64,000 nucleotides of DNA from Neodiprion pinetum. Its lineage: Eukaryota > Arthropoda > Insecta > Hymenoptera > Diprionidae. The position numbers and the translations under genes were made by a program. The DNA lies in the NCBI RefSeq assembly GCF_021155775.2, contig NC_060233.1, positions 32,333,077-32,397,076 on the forward strand, written 5' to 3'. Shown one piece after another: positions 25,501 to 40,500 of the stretch; position 1 is the first letter of the stretch, and every line of letters starts with the position of its first letter. The notes below the pieces were generated by a model. It had not been told where the DNA came from and ran no database searches. It was given only the letters and a program-made list of their open reading frames with translations.

Positions 25501-28500
25501 ATATTATTTTCTTAGAGGAAAGGTAAAAAAACAAAGAAAAACAAAAAAAAAATACGAGAACAGACAAAACAATCAAAATCTCAAAACTACCCAAATACCC
25601 TGTATCTTGACGGCCCATGTTTTGCCAATAGCGAGACAGGTATCGCCTGAGAGTGCGGGCATCCGACAGAGGGACGCCACCCTCGTATGCAGACGTGGAC
25701 GTTGAGTTAGACGTCGTAGACAGAAACAATAAACCTCCTGTGTGGGATTCTAGTGTATACGGCCCCATTCACATCAAAGAAAATGTCACAGTGGGTACAA
25801 TAGTGACGTCAGTAAAAGCCAGGTTTGTATGCCATGCCCAAAGCATAGAGATTAAGCTCGGCTTGTGCGCGTGAGATGATGATGATGATGATGATGATGA
25901 TGATAGTGATGTAGCCGTCGGACAGACAGCGAGACCGGCGTCTACCGGAGAAAGAGACATTCGTGGGGTCCTTTCCACGCCCCCGCTGCATCTCTTTCTC
26001 TCCCTTAAATATTCATATATATATATATATATATTTATACCTGTCTCTATCTATCTATCTATCGATCTATCGATCTATCTATCTGTCTTTCTATCTATCT
26101 CTATTTCGGGGATAATTCGTAGCCGTTTATACTTTTCGTTTGTTTTCTTCTTAATATTCAATATATCCGGAATAATAAGAACATATTTAAAAAAAAAAAA
26201 AGAAAAAAGAAATCACACACACACACACGCACACACACGCACCCACACCAGACACGAACAAGAGATATTTATATATATCTGTACGTGTAGCGCATAGGGC
26301 AGAGATCTCTCTACGGTCATGGATCCTACGGCAATTGGGACCTGTCGTCTCATCCGAGCCTCCAGCTGCGTCGCAGATCGATCATACCGTCGCTGTACGA
26401 ATTTATATGTACTGCATATTACATATATATATATACGACGAACGTATAATGCGATGTAGAAACTTGTGTAATGCTGCAGCAGAGAGAAAAAAAAAGCAGA
26501 AAAAAACGAAACAACCAAAAATAATAAAAAAAAAAAAAAAACTTTTTTCCGACGAGACCTCATCACGAGCAAGTCGTACTGTACTAACGCCGGTCTTTTT
26601 TCTGTTTTTTTGTTTGTTCCTATTCTAACGTATATTGGGCATAGCGTGAGACGTACAAGCTGGAGGCCATGGCAGAAGACAAAGGTTACCCGCCCTTGTC
26701 GCGAACAGTGGAGGTACAAATTGACGTTGTGGATCGTGCGAACAATCCACCTGTATGGGACCACGTAGCGTATGGTCCGATCTACTGTAAAGAGAACATG
26801 GCCGTTGGGGCTAAAGTTGTGTCTGTTAAAGCCAGGTCTGTCAACTGTTAATGATCCGTGCAGCTGCACGACCGCCCTGCACGCAATCGTGGGAATTTGT
26901 TTTTACCTGTTTTTTTTTTTTTTACATTTTTTTTTCATTTACATAAACTTTTTTTTTCCTTCGTTTGTTATTTTATGATTTTTTCATTCGTTTATTTGTT
27001 CATTTATTTACTTGACTATTTATAATATATCATATTACACATGGATATTATATAAAATATATAAATTATACATAATATATAACTATGACATAATGCACGT
27101 TACGTCGAACCCCACACACTTGTTAATGCACGTCTCTTGGTGTGTGGCTGTTCACTCGACCTGCCTTATTATAATTACATTACGCCTCTCATCCCGTCGT
27201 TCAGTTACATACATGTATACCGTATTATACATACATACATATAATTCATGCGTGTCGACCGAGGCGCAAGCTTTTATTACACGTGGTACTCTATAAATTT
27301 GAGGGTCGCGATACGCTTGAGTCGAGTCGCAAAAATTAACGCTGTATTATTTATTACTTGACACGGTTTCGTATTTCACTAAGTGCGGGGAGATACAATT
27401 TTTTATTCCTTTTAAATATGTTGTTGCGAGTAGGTACTTTTTTCTTTTCCTTTTTGCTTATCAAATCAATCCCAGAGTCCGTGGTTGTCGGTACGGAAAA
27501 CGAGAGGACAAGAGGCTTTGAATGGTTTGATACTCGGAATGGACAAAATTAGTCAATCTAATAACTGTTGCACGTCATTTTTATCGATCAGAAAATCATA
27601 ATAAAATCTTACGATTGCATTTCTAGGGGATGATGAAATTTCCTGAATGCGTTGCCCGATATTTGCAATTACTATAATCAACCGTTGGAAAAAAGTACAT
27701 AAACGGGAACAATAAATTTTTGAAATAATTGTTCCAGTTGCATAAATCCTATGAAATTAATTCAACTTTAGCAATATCGTTAATTTTTACGGCTCAGCTT
27801 GCGTGCAGGCCCTCAAATTATACGAATAGAAATTACGGGTGATACGGTTTGGATTCTTCTAAACAGGTATATCGCTTATAACGATACTTTAGATGCCAGA
27901 TGCTAAAATACAGAACGCTAATCGTTTTTTTCTTCTTTTTTTTTTTGTTAAAATTAGTATGAGAGCTACGGGTTCTGTGATTCAAGCTATTTAGGTAGAA
28001 TGATATTTTATGTCGAATGTAACTAATAGTATTTTTGAAGGTATTTGATATTATTCTTTTTTTCCCTTACTTTCTATACATGTTCTATATTATTGAGAAG
28101 ACATTTTTTAATTCCACGTTATTTATACTTTGGTGCTGTTTTTACACAAATTACCATCGCCATTACTTGTCTACATGTCATATTTGTTTTTGAAATTTAC
28201 TTTTATTTTTCGTTAATATGTTTACGTTTAAACTCACGTCCCACTAGTTCGTGTTGTTGTTAGTAATAATGTAATCGTAAATTATCAATATATATATATA
28301 TATATTTATATATATATGTATGCCGTAAAATATTTTTGGGCATGCTTGACTATATATAGTGGCTTTTTTAATAACAAGGTTCGTTTTTTTGCAATTTTTC
28401 ATATACATATATATATGTATACAAAAACATATATATTATATAACTTTTATTCACATACGTTGTACGTATGCAATGTAATCGGTTTTTTGTTCGTTTCCAT

Positions 28501-31500
28501 ATACGTTTCACGTGATTTTGTTTTGAAAGTCATAAGTACTATTCATAGCGCATCAACTTATACGGTATACAATTAGCCAAGCTCCATTAGTTATTACAAT
28601 AGCAATTTGTACGAATTAAATACGTAACAAATTTGAATTCCACGCATAGCTCGTATGGTTGAATACGGTCTTACATAAAAATTTGCAGTCGAGATCGATC
28701 AAGGGGAGGGGTTCAGAATTTACTTGAAATATTGCAATATTTGATTGGGTGAAAATCTTTTAAATTTATTATATGCCCCTTGTCAAAGAAGCTGAATTAA
28801 TTGAAAACTAAAATGTAAATCAAGTTAGTAAAAAATTGCGTTCCGCAATTCGTGTGTTTCATTTTTATACGTAAGTATATCGCACGTAGTGTAGAAAGGA
28901 TACTGTGTCGATTTGTGGGGTACGTTCTACCGACAGTCATTTTATTACTGAAAATTAGTCCAATCCGGTTTCTGGACTGGAGCGACTTATCGATATGTTT
29001 AATCAAAGCAACAATCATCAGACCTTTTTATTGGTATGCAAAAAGTAAATGAATGAATAAATAAGTAAATAAATAAATAAACGAATGAATGAATAAATAA
29101 TTTTTCAAGCAAATAAGCACGTTTGATTTTTGGTATGCGGGCTATAATTCTAATACCACGGCGCACATTGAATAATAAACATCACCGTTCACCGTTCGCA
29201 TTAACGAATCACATTACAACATATCTTGGGAAGTTTTTCATTGGCAAATGTTTTTTTTTTTTTTTTTTCGTTTTTCTCAACTGTTTTTTCCACACAATCA
29301 TTTTTGCGAATTTTTACGAAAATTCCATTCATGGCATCGCTTGAGCAACATAGAACAAAAAAATGTAGTCACGCTTACGCGTAAACATTGAATAAAATTA
29401 TTATATTGAGAAATAATAAGAATTAATAACAAAAAGAAAAACGCTAAGAAGAATGACAAAGATAGTGAAAAGGTTGTTCGGTCAAGGGGGTAGACGAAAT
29501 TATATAAGTTATCAATTACCGTATAGGTATTATAAACTTGCGTAAAAGGTTTAATGAAACATTTTGTTGTCGAAAGATATTATACAAATTAGAAGACGGT
29601 AGACGTTATATTTACATACGATAGACATTACTGTAATAATTTTATTCTCATTTCCATGCATGACATTTTTATACTACGTACCTATATAATTTGTCGTTAC
29701 ATCAATTAGCTCATTATTATATTATTATATACCACATAACATATATATGTTTTAATACAATGATAATAATTAAATATCTATATACTTATATTGTACATAT
29801 ACATGAACATTAATTTCATTCGATCAATTTCTTTATTCTCGTATTGTAACATCTATATTCGGATTTGCGTGGTTTTTTTTCTTATTTTTTTGGTAACACT
29901 ATCAGTAACTTTATACAGATATATTTTCGTTTTTTTTTTTTTTTTTTCTCAATACGAACATACGTATATGTATGATTTAAATGACGTATTATTATCGTAT
30001 TAGAAATGCCTATATATACATATATATATATATACAGACGTGGATTGATTAACGGTCAGAAACTCATTGAACATATAATTCCGTACAGCTCTGGCATCGA
30101 GGGAAACCCGAGAGTATTTTACAGCCTAATGCCAGGATCAACAGCCCAAACGAACAAGTTTAACACATTCTACCTACAGCAAAGGGCGGACAAGGGCTTC
30201 ACTTGGGCCGATATAAAAGTAAATCATCCCTTGGATTACGAGAGCATAAAGGAGTACAATCTTACGATTCGTGTCGAGGTAAGAAAGAAAAATGACACGA
30301 TACAAAAATAGGCCCGCGTCAAAACAGAACCGAGCAGTAATTAAATCCTGAAACTAATTTTCCAGAACAACGGGGCTCAGCAGCTCGCCTCTGAGGCAAC
30401 GGTACACATAATGCTCGAGGACGTGAACGACGAGATTCCCTTGTTCACCGAACGGGAACAGGAAACCGTTCTGGAAGGGGAACCGATCGGGACGAAAGTT
30501 ACCCAAGTAAACGCGATCGACAAGGACGGTACTTTCCCGAATAACGAGGTGAGTGCCGGCAAAATATCAGGCGTGAAAATTAATTAAAGGGTAGAAGAGA
30601 TAAGGGCGCACGCTGCGGTGACACAAAACGTTGACGCCTGTCTCGATGCGATAACGCAGGTGACGTATTACGTGGTGGAGAGCGACAGGAACGAAGGAAA
30701 AGACTTTTTCGAAATAAATCAGCAGTCGGGCGAAGTCTTTACGAAGATTGTATTCGATCGAGAAAAGCAGGGAGCTTACGCCCTCGAAGTCGAGGCGAGG
30801 GATGGCGCCCCTTCCGCCCGACCGAACAGCAACGGGCTTCCCAACTCTGGTGAGTCCGTGGAAATTGTCATACTACACAACCTGTTTGTTTGCCCCTTTG
30901 TCTTTTTATTTGTCATCGTATCATACAGTCAGACGCTCTGGTTTCTTGTCCGCATCTTCCGAACGATTTATATTTAATACATTTGTATAAGTAATTAAAA
31001 TGTATAGAAATAAACTGGTCGCAACTTACAATTTGTCCCATAATTCTGACACGCCCCGCCGAGCACTCGCATTTTTATATGGAAAAATGCATGCATGTGG
31101 AATTTTTCTTTAAGAAAACTGTCGATGAAAACTGTCTTCATTTTTCGCTAATAACGTGATAAATATCAGATTTACGAAAATTTTACAAGAGATCTTTTTT
31201 TTAGAGCATTCAATTTCCTACAAAATGGCGACAGGAAATTTTTTTTATAATATACGTTTTTAAAGTAACTAACGGTATTCTTGAAAAAATTTCAAAGCAT
31301 GCATTTTTCCATATAAAAATTCGCACTGCTTGGCGGGGAGTGTTAGAGTTATCGGTCAAATTTGGGGTTTCGACGAATTTTTTTCTATACACTGATTACT
31401 TTTATGAGGTGAGCTCGAAAATATTCCAACATGACCAATATAAGAACCATGGCAATGTATGTACATATACCCTACCTAGAAGTTGACTGTCGATGGCTAG

Positions 31501-34500
31501 ATTATTGTTTGCGATATAGGATATTGCAAAATTAAAAATGGCAGAATGCTGCACCGCCAGCTCAACGGTTTTTAACATCGTGAAATCAGGCTAATTGAAC
31601 AGCACGGGATTTACAGGGTCGTGATTATTTCCTCGTCGCTTCGGTTGCTACCTGGCGTGGATAATTACTCACGGATTTAATTAAACCGACGACGACATAA
31701 TTGATTAGTATTGAAAGAAAAAAGTGAATAATATTAATAATAATAACGATGACGACGATTACGATAATTAAAGGAATTAAAATTTCATCCCTCACGCAGC
31801 CCGTCAGGCCCGAAGGGTTAATGTTGTTGATGTAATAATGGATTATTGCGTTTTAATTTAGTCCGTGATTTCCCTGGTGAGAGTTGTTTTCATTCGTTGA
31901 TTCCGAAAAGCGTGACGGTAATATCCAGGCCGCAGTTGGATGACGGATGAATTCATCCCCCTGGCGTTCTCAAGCCCGACTTCACACGCCTCTCTGGGGG
32001 TGCTCGATTTTTTCTTTCTCCTTCCCCTCATTCTTTTTCCACTTTTTATTTTTACTCCTATTTTTTTCCTGCCTCGCTTCTCTTCGCTTTATGACAAAGT
32101 GTCTGTTTTTCGACAATGTTTACTCTCGAAATACGCATTTAAGCACGAGTGTGTATACGTGTATACATGTATATGTACGCGTCGTGGGTATCTACATGAT
32201 ATGTGTGTGTAACGACCCTGCAAGAAAATACTTCCCGCGGAACAAAAGGGGGGAAAAAGTAACTAGCGGTGAGGGACTTCGTAGTAAGAGAAAGAGAATT
32301 TAATAGGGTGTGCGGATTCCCAAGATGGCAGAGATTTCCCTTGTAGTGTTTCCGCGGCGAAATTTATGCTCAACCCATTCGGTACCTCGAGGGAGGTAAA
32401 ATTCAAATCATTGATTCATTGCGTCTTCTGCGGATAAAGAAAAAAAGAAGCGCTATTTTTATTTTCCCTCTTCAGATACTTTGGCATGGAAATTAGCGCG
32501 CACGTTTTGTGCAGCCGTTATTACAGTTACATAGCTTTATAACGTTGCAGCTCGCCGTCACAAGCTGCTTGTAATTACGCTGGGAGAATAAATAAATACC
32601 TACAGGCCAACCGCTTCATTTGCTTTGCACATCGCGCGCGTCGCTCCAACTACGACAATCCGTGTGTGCGCGTGGAAACCTGAAAAGTGGAAACTAAAAA
32701 GAGACCGTTAACGCATAAATAAAAAATAAATCGCCAATTCATAACACAACCGAAACAAAAAACAGACCTGGTTTAACCGCTGAAATATGCATCCCTCTAC
32801 GCCGGATGGCACACGTACATACATACATTTTTCCTGACATTTATCGCCGCATTACTATAACGTATCCTATGTATAATGTGGACTGTGTGTTTACGCACAA
32901 GTACCCACATGTATGTTGATTCGAAATTTGAATACACTGGCTGTACAATTTTTATGAATATACAACGAAGAAGGCGATCGATGTGGCGGTAAAAAAGTCG
33001 GTTGAACGGAGTTGAAAAAATATCGGTGGTTCGGAGTTAAAGATTACGGGTCGGGCACATTTGATATCCTTAATGTTTAAAATATTTTTTACGACTCTGA
33101 GTGATACGTCGATTTCAGGAACTTCTTTTGAAATTCATGTTCAAATTGTATATATGTATTACACATATATATGTATGATACAGTATTTCGTGAATTATTC
33201 CATGAAATTTTATGAAATTATAAGACATCTCATTCGTTGCTCAATATTTTCATGCCCCGCATAAATATATTGACTGTCAAATTTTGTTCATAAAAAGTTG
33301 CGAGTTGCTAATAACTATTCATTTCGGTTGTTAAGCATACGAATCATGATCATACGAATAAGATTACATGTATGAAATGCGTGTGTGAAATCAGGATGAA
33401 ATGCTCTTTACGTTTATCACGTTTCATAAACATTTTACGCATCGTATTTTATCATCTAAATCGATTTTTCCAAGTTGTCATAAAAATCCCGGCGTGTGAA
33501 AAGCATAAAATACACATAGTGGCAGCATAGTTCCATGAAATCTCCATAAAGTAGATGAAATTTGTTGAGTCAGTTGTAAAACTTTCTTTCAAAGTTCGGT
33601 CGGATTAGATGAATTATACTAACGCGACAAAACTTTTCTAATTTAGTGCTGTTTCAATACTGCTATACATATAGACACACGTATAACGCATATATTCTTC
33701 AACGCCGTTTCCATATATCACGGCAAAGTCTTTGCAGCAGCAGCAGCACGGCAGTAGCGGCAGCAAACAATATTCGCCGAACGAATATTACATGTTTTCG
33801 CGTAACGATTCAAGTTCGCGAAACTGAAAGAATACATATGCGGGAAAAAAATGCGAAAAGTAGAAAAAAAAGCAAAAAAAAAAAAAGAAAAAAACAAACA
33901 ATCCTAAACCGAAGTCTGCTTCTTTTATATTTAATTCACCGAGCCGAGGTGTCGCGCGTCAGCAGCAGCAAAGCGATATGATCCAGAAAAGCGAGAGTCG
34001 AGATACAGGGAGAAAAATCGGCCCCATATAGCACATAGAGGCCACGTAGAGTGGGAGGAAAAAAATTAGGGTGCAGAGAGAAAAAGGGGTTGCGAAAAAT
34101 AAGGATAAAAAACTGGCGGTCGGTTCCCACCTAGGAGTGAAAAAGTGCAGTAAGAGAAAAAAAAGTGAAGACGAAAAGCTTTTCGACATCCCATTCCATC
34201 CATCCCGGGGGCCGATACACGGCGGTATACCCTAGAGGGGGGAAGAAAGGGGGGTAATTGTGTCCCGGTTATAGCCTCGACACGGAGCTTGATCGGGATC
34301 GAGTGCCGGGGAAAAGAGGGGACGGCCAAGGTGAGGGGGAGGGGGAGTGGAACGGTCTCATCGCGATAGTTCCTCATGTCGTTTTCGCCAGTGTTTTACG
34401 TTGTATTATTTCTCCGTCACCATATCCCCCTACCACCGGCAACCCCTTTCCGTTACTCTCGACACGGTACGTATGCCGCGAAACACACCTGCAGGTTCTC

Positions 34501-37500
34501 CGTGTCGCCCTCGCAAGCTCGCAGGACCAACACAAGCGATATATTGACTGAGCCGGCGAATTTCTGCGCTGACTGATTCTTCGCGCCTGCGTTCAACCCC
34601 AGCATCCTCGATTCACACGGCGAGTTTCCCCATCGCGATCAGTAGAATTTCATCCCCCAGACGATGATCAGCCTCGCGCAGCATCGCCGACGCGGTTTCG
34701 TCCTCCGAAGGAATTCAGGCAGCGTCGCAGCCTCCCGCGCTAATTCCCTACCTCTCTTTCTCTCTCTCTATCTCGCTAGTAATTCACTGTGAATTGTTAT
34801 CGCAGTTTTCCGACGTACTTCACCTTTCTCGATTAATGATACCGCTCCGGTGGGCTCAAAAGGATATCAACCGCTGTCCGAAGTTTATCGCTCAATTTAT
34901 CGTCATTGGAATACTTTGGTGTTTATGTGATGAACGTGATTTAATGGTTGACCCGCTCAAATTGTTCTGGGTCATAACCAACAGCACTTATCTCGGTACG
35001 TTTAACTCAGCCGATAATTTTCATTCAACAATTTTTCTTCCGTTATTTCCCGCACATGTATTACTGTGATCGAGAAATTGCGCCTACAAATTTTATCACG
35101 GTTATATTACGCAAGTTCAGCCCCAAAAGTTACTTAAAGATGATTGAGGGAGTCGCCGAATGAAATTTGAATAACATTTCGAGGCGCTTTGTCCAATTAT
35201 CGGCCAATTAATATTGCCCGCACACTAACAGACGCACACCGATAACTCCCGCGTAATTTATTCCGTCAAAACAACCGATTAAACTTTCCTACTCGAACCG
35301 CGTCCTGCAGGAAGGTTCGACGCGATGCATTTTAATTGATGCAAAATTATGCTAATTCTTGCCCGAAGACGCGACTTATAACTCGTCGCGTTATCGTGAC
35401 GGTTATACTTTCCGCCCACTTTTCACTACATCGAAGAATTATGAAGAAGATGCTCAATTTATTATATGAGGCGTGAGCTGTTCGCGAGTTGTGGAAATTG
35501 GTCAAGTTTGTTGCATAACGAGTTTTTCCCTCTCTTATAGCTGTAGTTAATTTTTCGCCAAACTTTCACCTCCTCTTTTACCCCTAAACGTTCCTCCTCC
35601 CCGGGAACTGAAATCCAATATGTGAACAGATTTTCAAGGGCGGAACGGGCCAGTATCGAAGATAAAAAATATATGTATATATATATATATACAGATGTAA
35701 ACGAACAATCCGAAAGTTTAGTATCTTTTTCAAATCGTACAAATACCCGCCCTTTGTTTACGAGCCATATTTCACCCCCCGCTTTCAGCGGCAACATTTA
35801 TCTCTGCATGGGTTTCGGGAAGCCAGTATGTACCAATTTTCACGTATATATCTATACACACAGGTATCACCTTCGTGTGTGCTACCGTATACACGGCACT
35901 GACAGTGATTGATTAAACGGGAAAGCTGTTCGTTCATCTATCCTCGGTTTGACGCATGCAATAATTAGCCCTGCAGGTATTGGAGTAGCGCGGTTTCGGC
36001 ATTCCCGTCTTGGCTCTTGGCGCTTCTCGGATGCTCGCCTGCGGCTCCTAGACATCATTGTTCGAATTACTCGGTCCACAAGTGGGATTAAAATCTGGCA
36101 CCAGTTTGGCTCTCGTAACTCAGCGTTCGGCTTACTCGGTGAAATAGGAATATAACTGTCACCTCATGGAAGAGCATAAATCATAATCCGTTCTATTTTC
36201 TGTCACGTCTTCGGTATAATTATTACCTTTTCAGTTCTCCTTCGTGTAAATGTTGACAAGATGAGAGAACAAAAATTTTTTGCAAGGTAAAGATTTTATT
36301 GTCATGCTGCAGAACTAAAATCACTGGAAAAAAATTCTCATTCCGCGTCTGATCGCTCTGGGGCTTTACTACTGTTTTTCTTTATTCAGCGTGTGAAAAC
36401 TGTCGATATTTTCTTATAGCTGTTTTTTCTTACGTTCGTCGTTGCCAGCTGTGGATCGCATTTTCTATTGAAGAATTTATCGGAAAAGGGCTAAGCAAAG
36501 CTTTCGTTTAACCTGCAGGACTTAGGCTCTTGACTTGCGACGGACGCCGCGTTCTTTACAACTTAGTCATTCAGACTCATATGGCTCTTTTACGATCCCC
36601 ATTGTGCCTAGAGGGCCTGCATGGCGTTAGAAATCCTGTTTGTATCGTGGATGTATAACATAGATGTGTATATAAATATATTTTAGCATATGTGTATGTA
36701 TGCTACATGTCAAGGTATGTTACACATCCACGATACGGGCAGGATTTTGAGCGTGATGCAGACCGCCGAGGCACAATGGGGATCGTAAAAGAACCATCAG
36801 TCTGAATGACTTCGTTGTAAACGACGCGGTGCCCGTTGCAAGCCATGAGCCTAAACCCTTCTGGTTAAACAAAAGCCTTGCTTAGCCCTTTTCTGGCAAA
36901 CCCTTTAGTACAAAACACGATGAACAGCTGGTAACGGCAACCGTAAAAGAAAACAACAACGGCAAGAAGACAATACCGACAGTTTCCACACGCTGACCCA
37001 GCTGCATGTTCGCGAAAACCAAAAAATGTAGTAGTAATGCCCTAGCGCGATCAGACACGGAGTGAGAATTTCATATACCGATACCTGTACAATACGGATA
37101 TCATGGTTTAATCGATCGTTTAACCTCACGATGAGCGTATAATTAACTAAAACTTTAACGATATTACTCGTAAAAGTTCTCGAAACATGTAATAGCGGTA
37201 ATTGTTATCCCGGCGCTTCTGGGGCATAACGATACACGCATAGTTTTATGATTAAAACCTGCAGTAATTTACTGTGCAATTTGGTGGAAAACACTATAGA
37301 TACTGCGTACGAAACGATTGGAAAACTGCAAATTTAAAGTTTAACAGAAGCTCCGAGGAGATCTCTTCGTTCGAATGAGTCGATCGCATCTAATTTTGTT
37401 CGTCGCTGAGTTATTTAAAAAAATATGTGATTAATATTTTGCACGTATACGCTACTTGATTTTTTCCATGATCAAGAATATATTGAGTATAAAATACTAA

Positions 37501-40500
37501 TTTTGAATTATTAACAGTGAACCTATATCGGAGTAACAAATTATAAATATAAGTCCGTTGAAATAAATCTTCGAAATCGTTTACAACGAAGAGGAGACAC
37601 AATTTAGCAAAATTAAGCGACTCGTACGCGTTTTACATTCCAAAAGTTTTACTGTAATGGACTCGCCCTCCCGAGGTGTTGATTAAACGGCGCTTTTGTC
37701 ATTCAAATTTGCTTTTTTTCATTCTATGTTTTTTGTAATAAATTCAACTCGATTAACTTAAAGCTGTACCTTTTGAATGGCTGCTTCGTAGGTTCTTTTG
37801 TTTCCACAGAGCGTTTGAATTGAAACTGTTTTTGAATGGACTGTACTCGGAACAATCCACCCTCAATTAATTCTTCGACGTCCTACGGATTACGAATAGT
37901 CTGCCCGCATAGTTCTTACGGTACCATCGAAGTGGCATTCTAATTTGTTCCCCAATGTTCGTAAGAAACTTATTGTTGGACTGATTTATTGCGCTAATTC
38001 ATAATAGTTATAATGTCTACCAATCTACGTACTGCTAGGCTTTAGAGTGACTTTAAATCGGTCTACAAATTCTTCCACACGAATAATTCGATGCGAGTGA
38101 ATAATTCTTGTTATAGAGATTTATCATCAAATGCACCGCAGCTCCGCATTATTGTGAAATTAAACAGACCAGTTAGTCACTTTTGACGTTAAACATATTT
38201 TTGTTTTTAGCAATTTTTCAAAATCGGGTTGGGTCAATTACAATTTTGCACATTCCATAACAAATTTTATAACCATCCCGTAAAATTCCACTTGTTTTAT
38301 TTCCCGATTATTTTTAAAATCGATTCCTGCTTGTTTCGCCACTGCATCTCTGCCGCCTGTCGAGTAATTAATTACGACTCCCCTGCAGTAGCGAGTATTT
38401 TATTGAATATTTGCTTTCAAACAACTCAGTGAGTTGTAAATTGTGCAAAGTGAAGGTTGTAAAATATACGAAATGGTGAAGTATAAACGGTTCCCTCGCA
38501 ACCACTTTACTCCGAAGGCATTGCGCAGTGGTAATTCGCGCCCGAAGATCGTTTGAACAAAATTCAAATAGCAGAATAAAAACTTTTCCTAATTGAGCTT
38601 GTCCCAAAAATCCAATCCACCTAATTGGCTAGTTAACCCTTATTACCAATTACCCTCGGAATAATAATCAAGCGGAATTCGAGGCTCCGAGAGTTGATAT
38701 TCCCTACCGGCTTAACGCAGTCGGAAAACGATCTGTGCTTAACGATATACCGGGAAACTTAATTTCAATCCTGACTTTGAGTGTGTATCATGTATATAAT
38801 GACAGAGACGACATTCAAATGCTGACAAACCGTTTGTAACTATATATCTGCAGGTTATTATTTCAGGAAGTAATTAATGTTATGTTACTCTGGAAATTTG
38901 ACTTGGCGAGGGAGGACGCGATCTCTAAGTATGTCCTAAGGGTTTCGCTATTCCACGGAGGAATGAATTTCGTTGAATTGAATTGGATACTCGCAGCTGC
39001 GGGACGAAGATTAGCTTCGTGCGCGAAATTATTCATTATGACATATTATTGCAGTAAGCTTTATGTTTCGCTGAATATGCAGCGTGCACCTGCTGAAACA
39101 GGCGGAAGAATTTTCATTTCATAAAATTCTCTCCACGCGTATTCTCCGTGTGTCTAGTTTCCGCTGCAATATACCGCATTACACAGTGACAAAACTGACG
39201 CTGGATTTATATTATATGCATGTATAATAACGCGGGAGGATGAAATTTCTGCAATTTTACTTTACCGGTAAAGGGAGTTTCTCTGTTCTTCATGTAAAAT
39301 ATGGAGTTGCTAGGCAGATGGGTTATATAATACGCGCCTAATATATTCCGGAGAAACGTCAAGCCGAGGACTCTTTTTCTTCAAAAATTCAATTACCCAC
39401 CTGCGCCGGAACTCGCGAGTCTGACAACTTTCCTTGTTTCCGCTCGCTTCACCCCGAGGTATAAGATGCCTACTTTACTTCTCGCATCGGTTTATACACG
39501 CCCAAGAAGCACGCTCAATTCTTCTCTGCGAAATAATTGCACCAACGTTTGCAAGTGCACGCGCGATGCATTCTAGGCTGCACTCGCCTCACAGCATCGA
39601 GAGGAAAAAAGGAAGGAAAAGGCAGAAAGAAAAAGAAAAAAAAAAAAAAACGTAGAAAACAACTCGGTGGTTATTTCCGCATGAGAAATTCTAATCCATT
39701 CGGAGGAAATCTCCCGTATCGCGTAGGTTCGTGTTTGTATAGTTACGTATAAACGTATCTGACACGGGGAGTTTCTTTTCATCTTGAAAAATTCCTTTGT
39801 ACTCGCTTAGGACGAAGATATCTAGCTCTCAATATAGCTTGGCGTTGATCCAACCGAGTATTTCTTCCATCAGGAATCAGTCCTCGATCGGATTCTCAAT
39901 CCTGAAAAGTACGTTATACCGATATCAGTAAATATCAGCTCCGTTGTAAGAATATAAACGAAATTATGATTATAGAGTGTGGAAAAGTGATGTGGAATAT
40001 CGGCCAGATGCCCGTAACCGCGAAGGGATGCAGTGTAGAGTTTAGACTCAAATTCATCACCTCTGTAAGTAGCGGAAAAATTTTCCAAATTTTCTTTTTA
40101 GTCGAGCTTGCACACGCCGTTGGTGAAATACAGCGAAAGCTGTGCCGGAGTAACGTGAACACGTTTTAAATTGAATCCAAACACGTATATTGTATAATGT
40201 ACCTTTCAGCACAGTGCACTTAAACCCTGCAGATCAGACATGAACTCAATTAACTGCCGGCCCGTTGTTCATGCCTTCCGCCCCTCCCTTTATTTCCTCA
40301 TTTTGTTACCTGTAATTGTTTATCTGGGTATGTAATTTCACCCAAATGGATTTTAACCTGAAAATGGATATTTTTTCATTGAATTACGATCGGTTTCCAC
40401 CCGCTGCGATCACGGATTCGACCTTTCTTCGATGCAAAAAGCTCGGAATGTTTTCTGCACAGCCAGGACGAGCCTAATTAGTCAAAATTATTTCATTAAA

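Larger units (their letters stand above)
25823..26644 (+). other. Intron between exclusive exons 9a and 9b
   Basis: An 822-nt intron, long enough that splicing 9a to 9b is not blocked by size. It contains a (GAT)n tract just after 9a, TA and CTAT repeats, an AC-rich tract at 26214-26242 and a less repetitive segment at about 26280-26420. Confidence 0.85.

Noticed and set aside
34794..35069. 91-codon plus-strand frame in intron 12, tested as an alternative CadN exon
   Set aside because: No EC-repeat motif or similarity to any CadN exon, and no paired splice sites in suitable phase.
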